Origin: Listeria booriae
GTDB lineage: Bacteria; Bacillota; Bacilli; Lactobacillales; Listeriaceae
Direction: 5' to 3'
NCBI RefSeq assembly: GCF_000766865.1
Contig: NZ_JNFA01000024.1
Location: forward strand, 62,001 to 126,000
DNA: 64,000 nt
The first letter of the stretch is position 1. Each line of letters starts with the position of its first letter. Below, piece by piece: positions 43,986-52,622 of the stretch. A program made the translations under genes and the position numbers. A model generated the notes under the pieces. It worked only from the letters and a program-made list of their open reading frames with translations, was not told where the DNA came from and ran no database searches.

Positions 43986-44023
43986 AGATTGTAATTGATT
44001 TAGGGAATAGACGGAGGGGTAAT

Positions 44024-45142
44024 ATGAAAACAAAATTAGTGGTGCTTTATGGTGGGAAGTCTGCGGAACATGAGATTTCTTTACAGACGGCTTTTTCAGT
44101 CATTAATGCTTTGGCTTTTGATAAATTTAGCGTGCAACCGATTTACATAACGAACGATGGCGACTGGGTGCAAGGTCCGGTTTTAACGCAAAAAGTAGAT
44201 TTTGTGGAGCAACTTCGATTTGAACAAATGGAGCAATTGCGTTTAGCGAATCAAGAGGGTGAGGCTTCGCATGGTTTAGCGATTAGTCCTGCGTCTATTC
44301 GTGAAGAACAGAGCGCGGAACCACTCGTTGTTTTCCCATTGTTGCATGGTCCTAATGGTGAAGATGGCACGGTGCAGGGCTTGCTAGAAGTGCTGAACTT
44401 GCCGTATGTTGGAAATGGCGTTCTTGCTTCTGCGGCTGCGATGGATAAAATCGTGATGAAAATGGTTTTTGCGGATGCAGGTATTCCACAAGTCGCGGCA
44501 GTGGCAGTTCGTGCGATTGAATGGGAAGAATCGCAACAGGAGATGATTGCGAAAATCGAGACAGAACTCGTTTATCCGGTCTTTGTAAAACCAGCGAACC
44601 TAGGTTCAAGTGTTGGTATTAGTAAAGCAGTGGATCGTGATTCCTTAGTTGCGGCGATGGTGGAAGCGTTGCGTTATGATCGTCGAATCGTGGTAGAGCA
44701 AGGTGTTGTGGCTCGCGAAATTGAGGTTGCTGTATTAGGAAATGATAAACCGGCTTGTTCTGTTGCGGGTGAAATTATTCCAAAAGGAGAAGTTGCTGTT
44801 TTCTATGATTATAAGGCGAAATATCAAGATAACGATACGGTGATGGCGATTCCAGCTAATTTGGAACCAGCGATTTATGAGCAATTAGTGGATTATGCAA
44901 CGCGAGCTTTTACAGGTTTGGACGCAAGTGGTTTAGTCCGTGCCGACTTTTTTGTAACGGAAGACAATCAAATTTTCTTGAATGAAGTCAATACGATGCC
45001 TGGTTTCACACCGTTTAGCATGTATCCGTTGCTTTGGCAAGAAAGCGGGTTGCCATATACAGACTTGATTAGTAAATTAGTTGATTTGGCGATTGAGCGT
45101 CATGAGGCGAATAATAAGTTGAAATATACGTTAGAAGATTAA
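44024..45142 (+). CDS. ddl: D-alanine--D-alanine ligase
   Basis: Joins two D-Ala using ATP for the peptidoglycan stem peptide; cytoplasmic. The 372-residue ATP-grasp protein begins with VVLYGGKSAEHEISLQTAFS (nucleotide/substrate-binding entry) and has HGPNGEDGTVQGLLE, KPANLGSSVGISK, the CSVAGEI/YDYKAKYQ omega-loop region with Tyr typical of D-Ala-D-Ala (not D-Lac) ligases, and FLNEVNTMPGFTPFSMYP. GGAGGGG precedes the ATG. Next is murF, the following step of the pathway, but a hairpin with a T-run separates them. Confidence 0.95.
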   Translation: MKTKLVVLYGGKSAEHEISLQTAFSVINALAFDKFSVQPIYITNDGDWVQGPVLTQKVDFVEQLRFEQMEQLRLANQEGEASHGLAISPASIREEQSAEPLVVFPLLHGPNGEDGTVQGLLEVLNLPYVGNGVLASAAAMDKIVMKMVFADAGIPQVAAVAVRAIEWEESQQEMIAKIETELVYPVFVKPANLGSSVGISKAVDRDSLVAAMVEALRYDRRIVVEQGVVAREIEVAVLGNDKPACSVAGEIIPKGEVAVFYDYKAKYQDNDTVMAIPANLEPAIYEQLVDYATRAFTGLDASGLVRADFFVTEDNQIFLNEVNTMPGFTPFSMYPLLWQESGLPYTDLISKLVDLAIERHEANNKLKYTLED

Positions 45143-45152
45143 ATGAGTGAAG

Positions 45153-45182
45153 AAAAGCAGTGCCTCGCTGGGCTGCTTTTTT
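45153..45182 (+). terminator. terminator or attenuator between ddl and murF
   Basis: AAAAGCAG (45153-45160) pairs with CTGCTTTT (45173-45180), with an inner CC/GG extension, and the arm ends in a T-run (TTTTTTC). It lies upstream of the murF GGAGG and of its chosen GTG. Confidence 0.65.
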
Positions 45183-45205
45183 CTCGGAATTTGGAGGAAA
45201 TGTAC

Positions 45206-46567
45206 GTGAAAAGAACAGTTGGCGAAATTGCAGAGATGATACCGGTTTTAAATGATATAGAAGCTTGGAAAGATGTTGTGATTACAGGTGTTTGCTTTGA
45301 TACGCGTCAGATTGAGACGGGCAATTTGTTTGTGCCGTTTATTGGTGAATCGCGCGATGGACATGCTTTTGTTGGGCAGGCACATGAAGCAGGAGCAGCA
45401 GCGGCTTTTTGGCAAAAAGATGTTCCGAATCCACCGGCGGGCGTTCCTGTTTTGATGGTAGAAGATACATTGCTAGCATTGCAGAGCTTGGCGAAAGCTT
45501 ATTTGAAGCAAGTAGCGCCGAAAACGATTGCGATTACAGGAAGTAATGGAAAAACGACAACGAAAGATATCATGGCGGCTATCGCTTCACAGAAATATCG
45601 TGTGCACAAAACGGGTGGGAATTTTAATAACCATATTGGTTTGCCTTATACGATTTTGAGTATGCCAGAGGACACGGAAGTTGCGGTACTTGAAATGGGC
45701 ATGAATCATCGTCATGAAATCGAATTTTTGACGAAAATTGTGGAACCAGATATGGCGATTATTACGAATATCGGTGAAGCGCATTTGGAACATCTTGGTT
45801 CTAGAGAAGGAATCGCTGAGGCAAAAATGGAAGTGACGCAAGGTTTGCGCGAAACAAGTTTGCTAATTTATCCTAGTGATGAACCGCTTTTGAAGCCACT
45901 TGTAAGTAATGCTTATCGCACGGCGACGTTTGGTGAGACAGGCGACATACAGCCGGTGACGATTCAGACGGAGATGGAAGGCACGACATTTACGACAAAC
46001 GTGGCGCCTGACGTAGCGATTTTTGTACCGATTGTTGGCGAACATAACGTGTTTAACACAATGGCCGCGATGCTTGCTGCGCGTGAACTGGGAATTACTC
46101 CAGAAGACGTGAAAGAAGCATTGGCGAATATGGAACGTTCCGCGAGTCGCTTGGAATGGCTTGTTGGCGCGAAAGGTAGTCAAATTTTGAACGATGCCTA
46201 TAACTCGAGCCCAACAGCACTAACCGCCGTACTAAAAACATTCATGCACCTTGATTCCGCAGGCAAAAAGAAATTCGTCGTGGTAGCCGATATGTTAGAA
46301 CTAGGCACAGACGCAGACAAGTTCCATTACGAAGCCGGCAAAACAATCAAAAACGGCAGTGTAGACCAAGTTTTCGCGTACGGAACACACATGACCGCTT
46401 TCGCAAAAGCCGCCGCAGAACAACTTGGCGCTGATAATGTGGCGCACTTTGAAACAAAAGAAGCCTTAAAAGAAGCATTGTTAGCAAACGTGACTGGCGA
46501 TGAGTATATCATGGTAAAAGGGTCATACGGAATGGGACTAAAAGAAGTAGTAGACACATTGTTATAA
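45206..46567 (+). CDS. murF: UDP-MurNAc-tripeptide--D-Ala-D-Ala ligase
   Basis: Adds the Ddl product to the peptidoglycan precursor with ATP. About 453 residues: N-terminal UDP-binding domain (GVCFDTRQIETGNLFVPFIG), central ATPase domain with AITGSNGKTTTKD and VLEMGMNHRHEIEFL, and C-terminal domain with ILNDAYNSSPTAL. The GTG at 45206 is 8 bases after GGAGG and gives MKRTVGEIAEMIP, the usual start. An in-frame ATG at 45143 is rejected because it precedes a terminator hairpin and lacks a ribosome site. Confidence 0.94.
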   Translation: MKRTVGEIAEMIPVLNDIEAWKDVVITGVCFDTRQIETGNLFVPFIGESRDGHAFVGQAHEAGAAAAFWQKDVPNPPAGVPVLMVEDTLLALQSLAKAYLKQVAPKTIAITGSNGKTTTKDIMAAIASQKYRVHKTGGNFNNHIGLPYTILSMPEDTEVAVLEMGMNHRHEIEFLTKIVEPDMAIITNIGEAHLEHLGSREGIAEAKMEVTQGLRETSLLIYPSDEPLLKPLVSNAYRTATFGETGDIQPVTIQTEMEGTTFTTNVAPDVAIFVPIVGEHNVFNTMAAMLAARELGITPEDVKEALANMERSASRLEWLVGAKGSQILNDAYNSSPTALTAVLKTFMHLDSAGKKKFVVVADMLELGTDADKFHYEAGKTIKNGSVDQVFAYGTHMTAFAKAAAEQLGADNVAHFETKEALKEALLANVTGDEYIMVKGSYGMGLKEVVDTLL

Positions 46568-46575
46568 AATAAAGG

Positions 46576-46620
46576 ATAGCATTACAAAGTCGAGCAATCA
46601 GATTTTGTGGTGCTATTTTG
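46576..46620 (+). terminator. murF terminator
   Basis: A 13-bp stem with two G.U pairs, ATAGCATTACAAA (46576-46588) with TTTGTGGTGCTAT (46604-46616), then TTTT. Confidence 0.7.
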
Positions 46621-46687
46621 CTAGTTGAGAGAGGCAAACAATGAAACCGCTACCGCCAAATTTATTCCATCAATCTGGCTTAAATCA

Positions 46688-46716
46688 TTGAAAACACAAG
46701 GAATCCGTGTTATGAT
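46688..46716 (+). promoter_or_regulatory. sigma-A promoter of the DEAD-box helicase gene
   Basis: -35 TTGAAA (46688-46693), 17 bp, -10 TATGAT (46711-46716). It implies a leader of about 275 nt. Confidence 0.65.
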
Positions 46717-46747
46717 GGTTTGTGGAAGTTAATTAGGTTTTTACGAT

Positions 46748-46847
46748 AAGCCTACATTATTATTAGAGGGCTTTTTTATTTTTTGCGTAAGGAGCGTGAA
46801 CCCACGTTCCCATTATGTCGTGAATCATATGCTTGGATTATCCAAGC
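46748..46847 (+). promoter_or_regulatory. structured 5' leader of the helicase mRNA
   Basis: Three hairpins: AAGCC/GGCTT (46748-46752, 46769-46773) followed by a long T-run to ~46784; GGAGCGTG-AACC-CACGTTCC (46791-46810); GCTTGGA-TTA-TCCAAGC (46831-46847) followed by TTTTCT. The first and third look like intrinsic terminators inside the leader, so attenuation is plausible. Confidence 0.5.
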
Positions 46848-47000
46848 TTTTCTATTGCAGAAAAATGAAATATGCGGGCGTTAGTTTCAAAGGTACTACA
46901 GCTAGCTTGCATTAAACAGATGACTTAAAACGATGAGTAAAGATGATGAAGATGAGAAAGTGCTCTCCCAAAAAAACTTATTTTTAAAGGAGAAATGACA

Positions 47001-48533
47001 TTGACAAAGTTTTCGGAGTTCGGTTTAGATCCGCAAATTGTTAAATCAGTAAACAGAATGGGATTTGAGGAAGCTACCCCAATCCAAGAAAAGACGATTC
47101 CACTAGGTCTCGCAGGTAAAGATATTATTGGCCAAGCACAAACAGGTACGGGTAAAACAGCAGCGTTTGGTTTGCCACTTATCAACAAAATTGATAGCAA
47201 GAAGAACGGTGTACAATCGCTTATTATCGCGCCAACACGTGAACTTGCAATTCAGGTTTCTGAAGAGCTTTACAAATTAGCTTACGACAAACGTTTGCAC
47301 GTATTAGCAGTATACGGTGGTTCAGATATTAGCCGCCAAATCCGTTCATTGAAAAAGAATCCACAAATCGTTGTTGGTACGCCAGGACGTATTTTAGATC
47401 ATATTAATCGTAAAACATTGCGTCTAGAAAATGTTGAGACATTAGTATTGGACGAAGCAGATGAAATGCTAAACATGGGATTCATTGACGATATTGAATC
47501 TATCTTAAAAACGGTGCCTGATGAGCGCCAAACGTTGCTATTCTCAGCAACAATGCCAAAACCAATCCAACGTATTGCAGAACGCTTCATGAAAGACCCT
47601 GAATTGGTTCGCGTGAAAACAAAAGAAATGACAGCTCTATTAATCGAGCAATTTTTCGTGAAAGTGAATGAAAGAGAGAAATTTGACGTTCTTTCTAGAC
47701 TTTTAGATGTACAATCACCTGAACTTGCGATTGTTTTCGGTCGTACGAAACGTCGTGTTGACGAAGTGTCTCGTGCACTTGATATGCGTGGTTATGTTGC
47801 TGAAGGTATTCACGGTGACTTAACACAAGCGAAACGTATGAGTGTTTTGCGCAAGTTTAAAGAAGGCAAAATCGATGTGCTTGTTGCAACAGACGTAGCG
47901 GCTCGTGGCCTTGATATTTCTGGCGTAACACACGTTTATAACTTTGATATTCCACAAGACCCTGAGTCTTACGTTCACCGTATCGGCCGTACTGGTCGTG
48001 CTGGTAAAGAAGGTATGGCAGTAACATTCGTATCACCACGTGAAATGGGTTACCTAAAAATAGTGGAAGATACAACGAAAAAACGCATGACACCACTTCA
48101 ACCACCAACTTGGGATGAAGCTTTCGAAGGTCAATTACGCGTAGCAACTGAAAAAATCGCTGAAATCGTTCGTGAAGGCAGCCTAGCAGATTATAAAGTT
48201 GTTGCAACGAAATTACTTGAAGAATACGATCCAACTGACATTGCAGCAGCTATGCTAAAAATGTTATCTAAAGAACCAGATCAAACACCAGTTCATATTA
48301 CCGAAGAACGTCCATTACCTCATCGCGGAGGCAAAGGCGGCGGCGGTAAAGGCAAAGGTGGCGGTTATCGCGGAGGCAATAAAGGTGGCTACCGTGGTGG
48401 CGATCGTAAAGGTTCCGGCGGTGGCGGTTATCGCGGCGGCGGTAAAGGCGGTTCAGGTGGCGGCGGACGTCGTTACAGCAATGAACGCAAAGGCTCCGGC
48501 GGCGGTGGCGCAAACAGAGGCGGCACGAAATAA
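47001..48533 (+). CDS. cshA: DEAD-box ATP-dependent RNA helicase, CshA type
   Basis: Unwinds RNA; in Firmicutes CshA works in the RNA degradosome, ribosome assembly and cold growth. About 510 residues with Q motif FEEATPIQ, Walker [33 protein letters not shown] and [10 protein letters not shown], then a basic Gly-rich RGG-type tail (residues ~435-510). The TTG at 47001 is 8 bases after AAAGGAG and gives [10 protein letters not shown]; the ATG two codons earlier is only 2 bases from the ribosome site. Compare lmo0866. Confidence 0.93.
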   Translation: MTKFSEFGLDPQIVKSVNRMGFEEATPIQEKTIPLGLAGKDIIGQAQTGTGKTAAFGLPLINKIDSKKNGVQSLIIAPTRELAIQVSEELYKLAYDKRLHVLAVYGGSDISRQIRSLKKNPQIVVGTPGRILDHINRKTLRLENVETLVLDEADEMLNMGFIDDIESILKTVPDERQTLLFSATMPKPIQRIAERFMKDPELVRVKTKEMTALLIEQFFVKVNEREKFDVLSRLLDVQSPELAIVFGRTKRRVDEVSRALDMRGYVAEGIHGDLTQAKRMSVLRKFKEGKIDVLVATDVAARGLDISGVTHVYNFDIPQDPESYVHRIGRTGRAGKEGMAVTFVSPREMGYLKIVEDTTKKRMTPLQPPTWDEAFEGQLRVATEKIAEIVREGSLADYKVVATKLLEEYDPTDIAAAMLKMLSKEPDQTPVHITEERPLPHRGGKGGGGKGKGGGYRGGNKGGYRGGDRKGSGGGGYRGGGKGGSGGGGRRYSNERKGSGGGGANRGGTK

Positions 48534-48549
48534 TTTAAACACTATAAAT

Positions 48550-48592
48550 ACGGCGATGAAATCTGATTGTAGATTTCATCGCCGTGTTTTTT
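48550..48592. terminator. bidirectional terminator after cshA
   Basis: A perfect 15-bp stem, ACGGCGATGAAATCT (48550-48564) with 48571-48585, followed by Ts; convergent with the ABC-F gene. Confidence 0.85.
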
Positions 48593-50535
48593 TATTCCTC
48601 TAGTTCTTCACTCAAAATAGTCCATTCTTCCATCAAGTCTTCGCTCAATTGCTTCAACGTATCTAATTGCTCCGTTCGAGCATACGCCGCCTCGTGGTCT
48701 TGGTAAATCGCAGGATCCAGGAGTTCATGCTCAATTTCGCTAATTTTTCCATCGGTTTCTTCCATTTGGACTTCGATTTCTTCTAATTTCCGCTTTTTCT
48801 GGCGGAGGATTTTTTGCTGTTCCTTGTCTAGGTGAAAAGCTTGTTTGGCCGTAGTTAATTGTTTTTCTTCCGCGACAACGGGTTGATTTTGCGCATCAAG
48901 ACGTGCGTGTTCGCGCTGTTCCGCCAGTTTTTCCTGATAATAATCGTAATCACCAAGATAAACTTGCGCGTGATCTGGGTGCATCTCGACAATTTTTGAG
49001 GCAATGCGGTTGATAAAATAACGGTCATGCGACACAAACAAAATCGTGCCCTCAAAATCAATCAACGCGGCTTCTAAAACTTCCTTGCTCTCAATGTCTA
49101 GATGGTTGGTCGGCTCATCGAGGATTAGCAAGTTAGCGCCAATCAATGTCAATTTCGCTAAAGCAACCCGGGCTTTTTCACCACCACTTAGTGTGTTAAC
49201 CACCTTCAAAACGTCATCATCAGAAAACAAGAAATTCCCAAGTGTCGTCCGGATCGCCTGCTCATCCAGCTCTGGATAATCATCCCACAACTCATGCAAA
49301 ATCGATTTATTCGAGTTCAATTTCGCCTGTTCTTGGTCATAATACCCAATTTGCACATTCGTTCCAAAGTGGAAATCACCAGAAAGCGCTGGAATATCAC
49401 CAATCAATGTTTTCAAAAAGGTTGATTTACCAATTCCGTTTGGACCAACAAGAGCAATGCTTTCATGTCGTTTCATATCGAAAGTGAGCTGCTGGGACAC
49501 GCGTTTATCCACCGCATAACCAATCGCCAAATCCTCCACAAACAAAACATCTTTACCACTCGCGCGATCAAATTGAAAACCGAAATGTGCTGCTTTCTCA
49601 TCGCCTTGCGGTCGGTCAAGTCGGTCCAGCTTATCGAGTTGTTTACGTCTGCTTTGGGCCCGTTTCGTCGTGGATGCACGGACAATGTTGCGCGCTACGA
49701 AATCCTCTAGTTTTGCGATTTTTTCTTGTTGTTTATCGAACTCTTTCCATTGTTGTTCTAATTTGGCTTGCTTCTGCACGAGATAGCGCGAATAATTGCC
49801 GACATAGCGATCGATGTGTGTTCGGCTGATTTCATACACTTGGTTCACTACTTTATCCAAGAAATAACGGTCATGAGACACGATTAACAATGCGCCTTTA
49901 TAGTTTTGCAAGTAGGTTTCAAGCCAGGAAAGGGTGGCGATGTCCAAATGGTTGGTCGGCTCATCGAGAATCAGAATGTCATGTCGCGCCAACAAAAGCT
50001 TCGCAAGCGCAAGACGCGTCTTCTGCCCACCGCTGAGCGATTCAATAAGTTTCCCATAATCCTCTTCATAAAAACGCAAGCCGTGCAAAACAGAGCGAAT
50101 CTCGGCCTCGTACTGGTAGCCGCCTTGTTCCTTAAACGCATGTTGCAATAAGTCGTATTCCTTCATCGTTTGGTCGTACTGTTCTTTATTCTCGTAAATT
50201 GCTGGCTCGCCAAGACGCGTCTCTAAAGCCCGCAAATCGCGTTCCATCGCTTGCAACTCGGTAAAAGCAGTGAGCATTTCATTCCAAATCGTCTTCGTTG
50301 ACGCAAGGCCTGTGTTTTGCGCTAAATAGCCAATTTGGACATGTTTTGGTTTGGAAATAGTGCCACCATCGTAGCTTAGTTGCCCCGCGATGATTTTGAG
50401 CAATGTCGATTTTCCTGCACCATTTCGACCAACTAACGCAATCCGGTCGTTTGTTTGCACTTCTAATTTTATATTTTCTAATATCGTTTCAGCGCCAAAA
50501 TTTTTGACAATCTGTTGTACTTGCAAAAGAATCAT
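48592..50535 (-). CDS. ABC-F ATPase (YdiF-like)
   Basis: About 647 residues, two ATPase domains without membrane helices, so a ribosome-associated ABC-F factor rather than a transporter. Domain 1: GRNGAGKST, SLSGGQKTR, LILDEPTNHLD; domain 2: GPNGIGKST, TLSGGEKAR, LILDEPTNHLD. Between them is a charged linker (~residues 245-305), and the C-terminus is a coiled coil (QKILRQKKRKLEEIEVQMEE). The ATG at 50535 follows GAGGGG; one 24 bp earlier lacks a ribosome site. It is divergent from rex, as B. subtilis ydiF is close to rex (ydiH). Confidence 0.87.
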   Translation of the reverse strand: MILLQVQQIVKNFGAETILENIKLEVQTNDRIALVGRNGAGKSTLLKIIAGQLSYDGGTISKPKHVQIGYLAQNTGLASTKTIWNEMLTAFTELQAMERDLRALETRLGEPAIYENKEQYDQTMKEYDLLQHAFKEQGGYQYEAEIRSVLHGLRFYEEDYGKLIESLSGGQKTRLALAKLLLARHDILILDEPTNHLDIATLSWLETYLQNYKGALLIVSHDRYFLDKVVNQVYEISRTHIDRYVGNYSRYLVQKQAKLEQQWKEFDKQQEKIAKLEDFVARNIVRASTTKRAQSRRKQLDKLDRLDRPQGDEKAAHFGFQFDRASGKDVLFVEDLAIGYAVDKRVSQQLTFDMKRHESIALVGPNGIGKSTFLKTLIGDIPALSGDFHFGTNVQIGYYDQEQAKLNSNKSILHELWDDYPELDEQAIRTTLGNFLFSDDDVLKVVNTLSGGEKARVALAKLTLIGANLLILDEPTNHLDIESKEVLEAALIDFEGTILFVSHDRYFINRIASKIVEMHPDHAQVYLGDYDYYQEKLAEQREHARLDAQNQPVVAEEKQLTTAKQAFHLDKEQQKILRQKKRKLEEIEVQMEETDGKISEIEHELLDPAIYQDHEAAYARTEQLDTLKQLSEDLMEEWTILSEELEE

Positions 50536-50636
50536 TGTAATTTTTCCCCTCATCTTCAAAATATCTCTGTTTCTAGTTTATCGCAAAGCAAGGGGATAAG
50601 CAATGGTCTGAGATGGGAAACGCTTACTATCATTTA

Positions 50637-50660
50637 TTTCACAAACTCCACATTGTGAAA
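50637..50660. promoter_or_regulatory. inverted pair of Rex-like half-sites
   Basis: TTTCACAA (50637-50644) and TTGTGAAA (50653-50660) form a perfect 8-bp inverted repeat with an 8-bp spacer. The half-site matches the Rex consensus TTGTGAA, but the orientation is the reverse of the classical TTGTGAA-N4-TTCACAA operator. Confidence 0.4.
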
Positions 50661-50664
50661 ATAC

Positions 50665-50693
50665 TAGCAATGTACTTTGTTTTGCGGTATAAT
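50665..50693 (+). promoter_or_regulatory. rex promoter, distal
   Basis: -35 TAGCAA (50665-50670), 17 bp, perfect -10 TATAAT (50688-50693). Confidence 0.5.
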
Positions 50694-50746
50694 GTATTTT
50701 ATGAACCATTGTAACAAAATAGTAACATTATTTGTGAGCAAAAACA

Positions 50747-50775
50747 TTGTGAAATCTATGTGAAATGTTTATAGT
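50747..50775 (+). promoter_or_regulatory. rex promoter, proximal
   Basis: -35 TTGTGA (50747-50752), 17 bp, -10 TATAGT (50770-50775). The -35 is part of a Rex-like half-site TTGTGAA, and TGTGAAAT recurs 10 bp later (50759-50766). Confidence 0.5.
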
Positions 50776-50906
50776 GAATAAGCAAGCATGTGAAAAGAAC
50801 AACGAGTGTGAGGTAATCATTCATTTTTGTGATAGATACATGTTTTCAAGCGCAAGGATTAGACAATAATCCATTTTTAAATTCAAGAGGAAGAAGGGAA
50901 ACAAAC

Positions 50907-51548
50907 ATGATCGAGGAAACAGGCAAGATTCCACAAGCCACAGCAAAGCGTTTGCCGCTTTACCATCGTTATTTGAAGTATTTACATGAATCTGGTAAGG
51001 AAAGAGTATCATCCGCGGAATTAAGTGAAGCTGTGAAGGTGGACTCCGCAACAATTCGCCGTGATTTCTCCTATTTTGGGGCACTTGGCAAGAAGGGTTA
51101 TGGCTATAATGTGTCCTACATATTAGACTTCTTTAGTAAAACATTAAGCCAAGACAAACAAACAAATGTAGCGATTATTGGTGTGGGTAATTTGGGGACT
51201 GCACTATTACACTATAATTTCATGAAAAACAATAATATCAAAATTGTAGCGGCGTTCGATGTTGACGCAAACAAAGTTGGAACAGTGCAACAAAATATTC
51301 CAATTTACCATTTAAATGACATGCAAGATTTATTGAAAGAAAACAAAGTCGAAGTGGTCATCTTGACCGTACCATCCGATGAGGCGCAAACGACAGTGGA
51401 CCGCTTGTTGGAAGCGGACGTGAAGGGCATTCTGAACTTTACACCAGCACGTATTAGCGTACCAAAACACGTTCGTGTGCATCATATTGATCTAACGACT
51501 GAGTTGCAAACATTAATTTACTTCTTGGAGAATTATCCGAATAAATAA
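50907..51548 (+). CDS. rex: redox-sensing transcriptional repressor Rex
   Basis: 213 residues. The N-terminal winged helix is [20 protein letters not shown] followed by [15 protein letters not shown]; the C-terminal NAD(H)-binding Rossmann domain has [14 protein letters not shown]. Rex dimers repress fermentation and respiration genes when NADH is low and let go when NADH rises. The ATG at 50907 follows AGAAGGGAA; a longer frame has no such site. Two promoters with Rex-like half-sites lie upstream, pointing to autoregulation. The gene ends in a hairpin. Confidence 0.95.
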   Translation: MIEETGKIPQATAKRLPLYHRYLKYLHESGKERVSSAELSEAVKVDSATIRRDFSYFGALGKKGYGYNVSYILDFFSKTLSQDKQTNVAIIGVGNLGTALLHYNFMKNNNIKIVAAFDVDANKVGTVQQNIPIYHLNDMQDLLKENKVEVVILTVPSDEAQTTVDRLLEADVKGILNFTPARISVPKHVRVHHIDLTTELQTLIYFLENYPNK

Positions 51549-51553
51549 GAATA

Positions 51554-51580
51554 CGAAGCCAAGCGGTTTGCTTGGCTTCG
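51554..51580 (+). terminator. rex 3' hairpin, first copy (no T-run)
   Basis: CGAAGCCAAGC (51554-51564) with GCTTGGCTTCG (51570-51580), 11 bp around GGTTT. It lacks a T-run; an almost identical hairpin with a T-run lies at 51760-51786. Confidence 0.55.
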
Positions 51581-51631
51581 GACTGTAGAGAAACTATATT
51601 TTAAATAAAAAATCGGTTCGTGTCACCAAAC

Positions 51632-51761
51632 CTCAGCGTGTCGACAAATGTCTAGTTTCTAGGCAAGGATTAACCATCACTTTGTTCACGCTTATATTGG
51701 AACTGTAACTCGTTATACGTCGAACAGTTCCAACAAAATGGACGTTTGTCGACACGCTGAA
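51632..51761. repeat. structured palindromic repeat, copy 2
   Basis: Arms 51632-51652 and 51741-51761 pair over 20 bp, with one G.U-type position at the same place as in copy 1. TGTCTAG-TTT-CTAGGCA again lies inside the left arm, now with a U.G pair. The interior has a different hairpin, TTGGAACTGT (51687-51696) with ACAGTTCCAA (51724-51733). It lies between two near-identical terminator hairpins. Confidence 0.7.
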
Positions 51762-51786
51762 GCCAAGCAATTTGCTTGGCTTTTTT
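51760..51786 (+). terminator. terminator, second copy (with T-run)
   Basis: AAGCCAAGC (51760-51768) with GCTTGGCTT (51774-51782) around AATTT, ending in TTTTTT. Probably the working terminator of rex; it abuts the right arm of the repeat. Confidence 0.75.
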
Positions 51787-51804
51787 GATAGGAGGAATTT
51801 TTAG

Positions 51805-52620
51805 TTGTTAAATGAGATGTTAGCGTGTATCATTGCGTGGGCAGAAAGTGAGGCGCGGGTTCGGGCGGTGGTTCTGGAAGGATCGCTCGCGAAAAATGAG
51901 GACGTGGATGATTTGTCTGATTTGGATGTGAACATTTGGTTTGAGGGCGATTTGGCATTTGGGAGAGGGACGGAATGGCTCGCGGATATTGGCGAGGTGC
52001 TGATTGAGAATCCGCTTGATATGATGTCGCCAGCTGGTGAAATTAGGACGCAATTAGTGATTTTTAAGAATGGCGAGAAGGTAGATTTCTCTTTTTGGCC
52101 CGTTTCGTTGCTTGAAAAGCCATTTCCGTATTATGAAAAATTTGAAATGCTTGTGGACAAAGATAACTATGTCGCGAAAATTAGTAAATGCGTGACGGAA
52201 AATAAGAAAGTGGCGCTAGCAAAAAGTGAGTTTGAGCGGATTGTGAATGAGTTTTGGTTTGAGTTGCATTATGTGGCTAAGTTTTTGAAGCGTGGAGAAG
52301 TTTGGTTTGTGCAAGGTATTCAAGCGGGAATTCGGGAAAATTATTTTTTACCACTATTTGAGGAATGTGCGCGAATCGAAGGGGTTAAAACATCTTTTTC
52401 AGGTCGGAAAATCGAGAAGTGGTTGCCGTCTGTTTTTGTTAAGCGTTTGCCGTGTCTTTTTGCGGGTTATGATGTTGCTGATGGCTGGCAGGTGATGTGG
52501 GAGGAAATCGCATTATTTGAAGAAGTATCGTTTTTTGTGGCGCGAAATCGTGATTTTGACTTGCCGATAGCGAAAATAGAAGGTATGAAAGCTTTACTTA
52601 AGCAGATTCAGGAGGCGTAA
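51805..52620 (+). CDS. aminoglycoside 6-adenylyltransferase-like protein (AadE/ANT(6) family)
   Basis: 271 residues of the streptomycin adenylyltransferase family. The nucleotidyltransferase motif is VVLEGSLAKNEDVDDLSDLD, i.e. GS then DxD-type acids (SDLDVNIWF), and YVAKFLKRGEVWFVQG and NYFLPLFEE match the helical C-terminal part. Chromosomal members often confer low-level or no streptomycin resistance, so function is uncertain. The TTG at 51805 is 9 bases after GGAGG; an ATG four codons later is an alternative. It is tightly followed by the winged-helix gene and sits in an insertion between rex and ydiKL. Confidence 0.82.
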   Translation: MLNEMLACIIAWAESEARVRAVVLEGSLAKNEDVDDLSDLDVNIWFEGDLAFGRGTEWLADIGEVLIENPLDMMSPAGEIRTQLVIFKNGEKVDFSFWPVSLLEKPFPYYEKFEMLVDKDNYVAKISKCVTENKKVALAKSEFERIVNEFWFELHYVAKFLKRGEVWFVQGIQAGIRENYFLPLFEECARIEGVKTSFSGRKIEKWLPSVFVKRLPCLFAGYDVADGWQVMWEEIALFEEVSFFVARNRDFDLPIAKIEGMKALLKQIQEA

Positions 52621-52622
52621 CG

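Larger units (their letters stand above)
46568..47000 (+). other. 433-bp region: murF terminator and the helicase leader
   Basis: Holds the murF terminator (46576-46620), a possible 16-codon ORF (46641-46691, MKPLPPNLFHQSGLNH behind GAGAGG), the helicase promoter (46688-46716) and three hairpins in the leader. No other gene is seen. Confidence 0.55.
50536..50906. other. 370-bp divergent region between the ABC-F gene and rex
   Basis: No gene. It holds an inverted repeat of Rex-like half-sites (50637-50660) and two candidate rex promoters (50665-50693 and 50747-50775). Confidence 0.55.

Noticed and set aside
45143-45205. In-frame ATG at 45143 as murF start
   Set aside because: It directly follows the ddl stop, has no ribosome site and would put a terminator hairpin inside the gene. 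GTG at 45206 fits GGAGG and the family start.
48592-50535. ABC-F gene as a membrane transporter ATPase
   Set aside because: It has two fused ATPase domains and no membrane helices or permease partner nearby, so a ribosome factor is preferred.
51554-51580. Rho-independent terminator function for the first rex hairpin
   Set aside because: No T-run follows on the plus strand; the nearly identical hairpin at 51760-51786 has one and is the better candidate.
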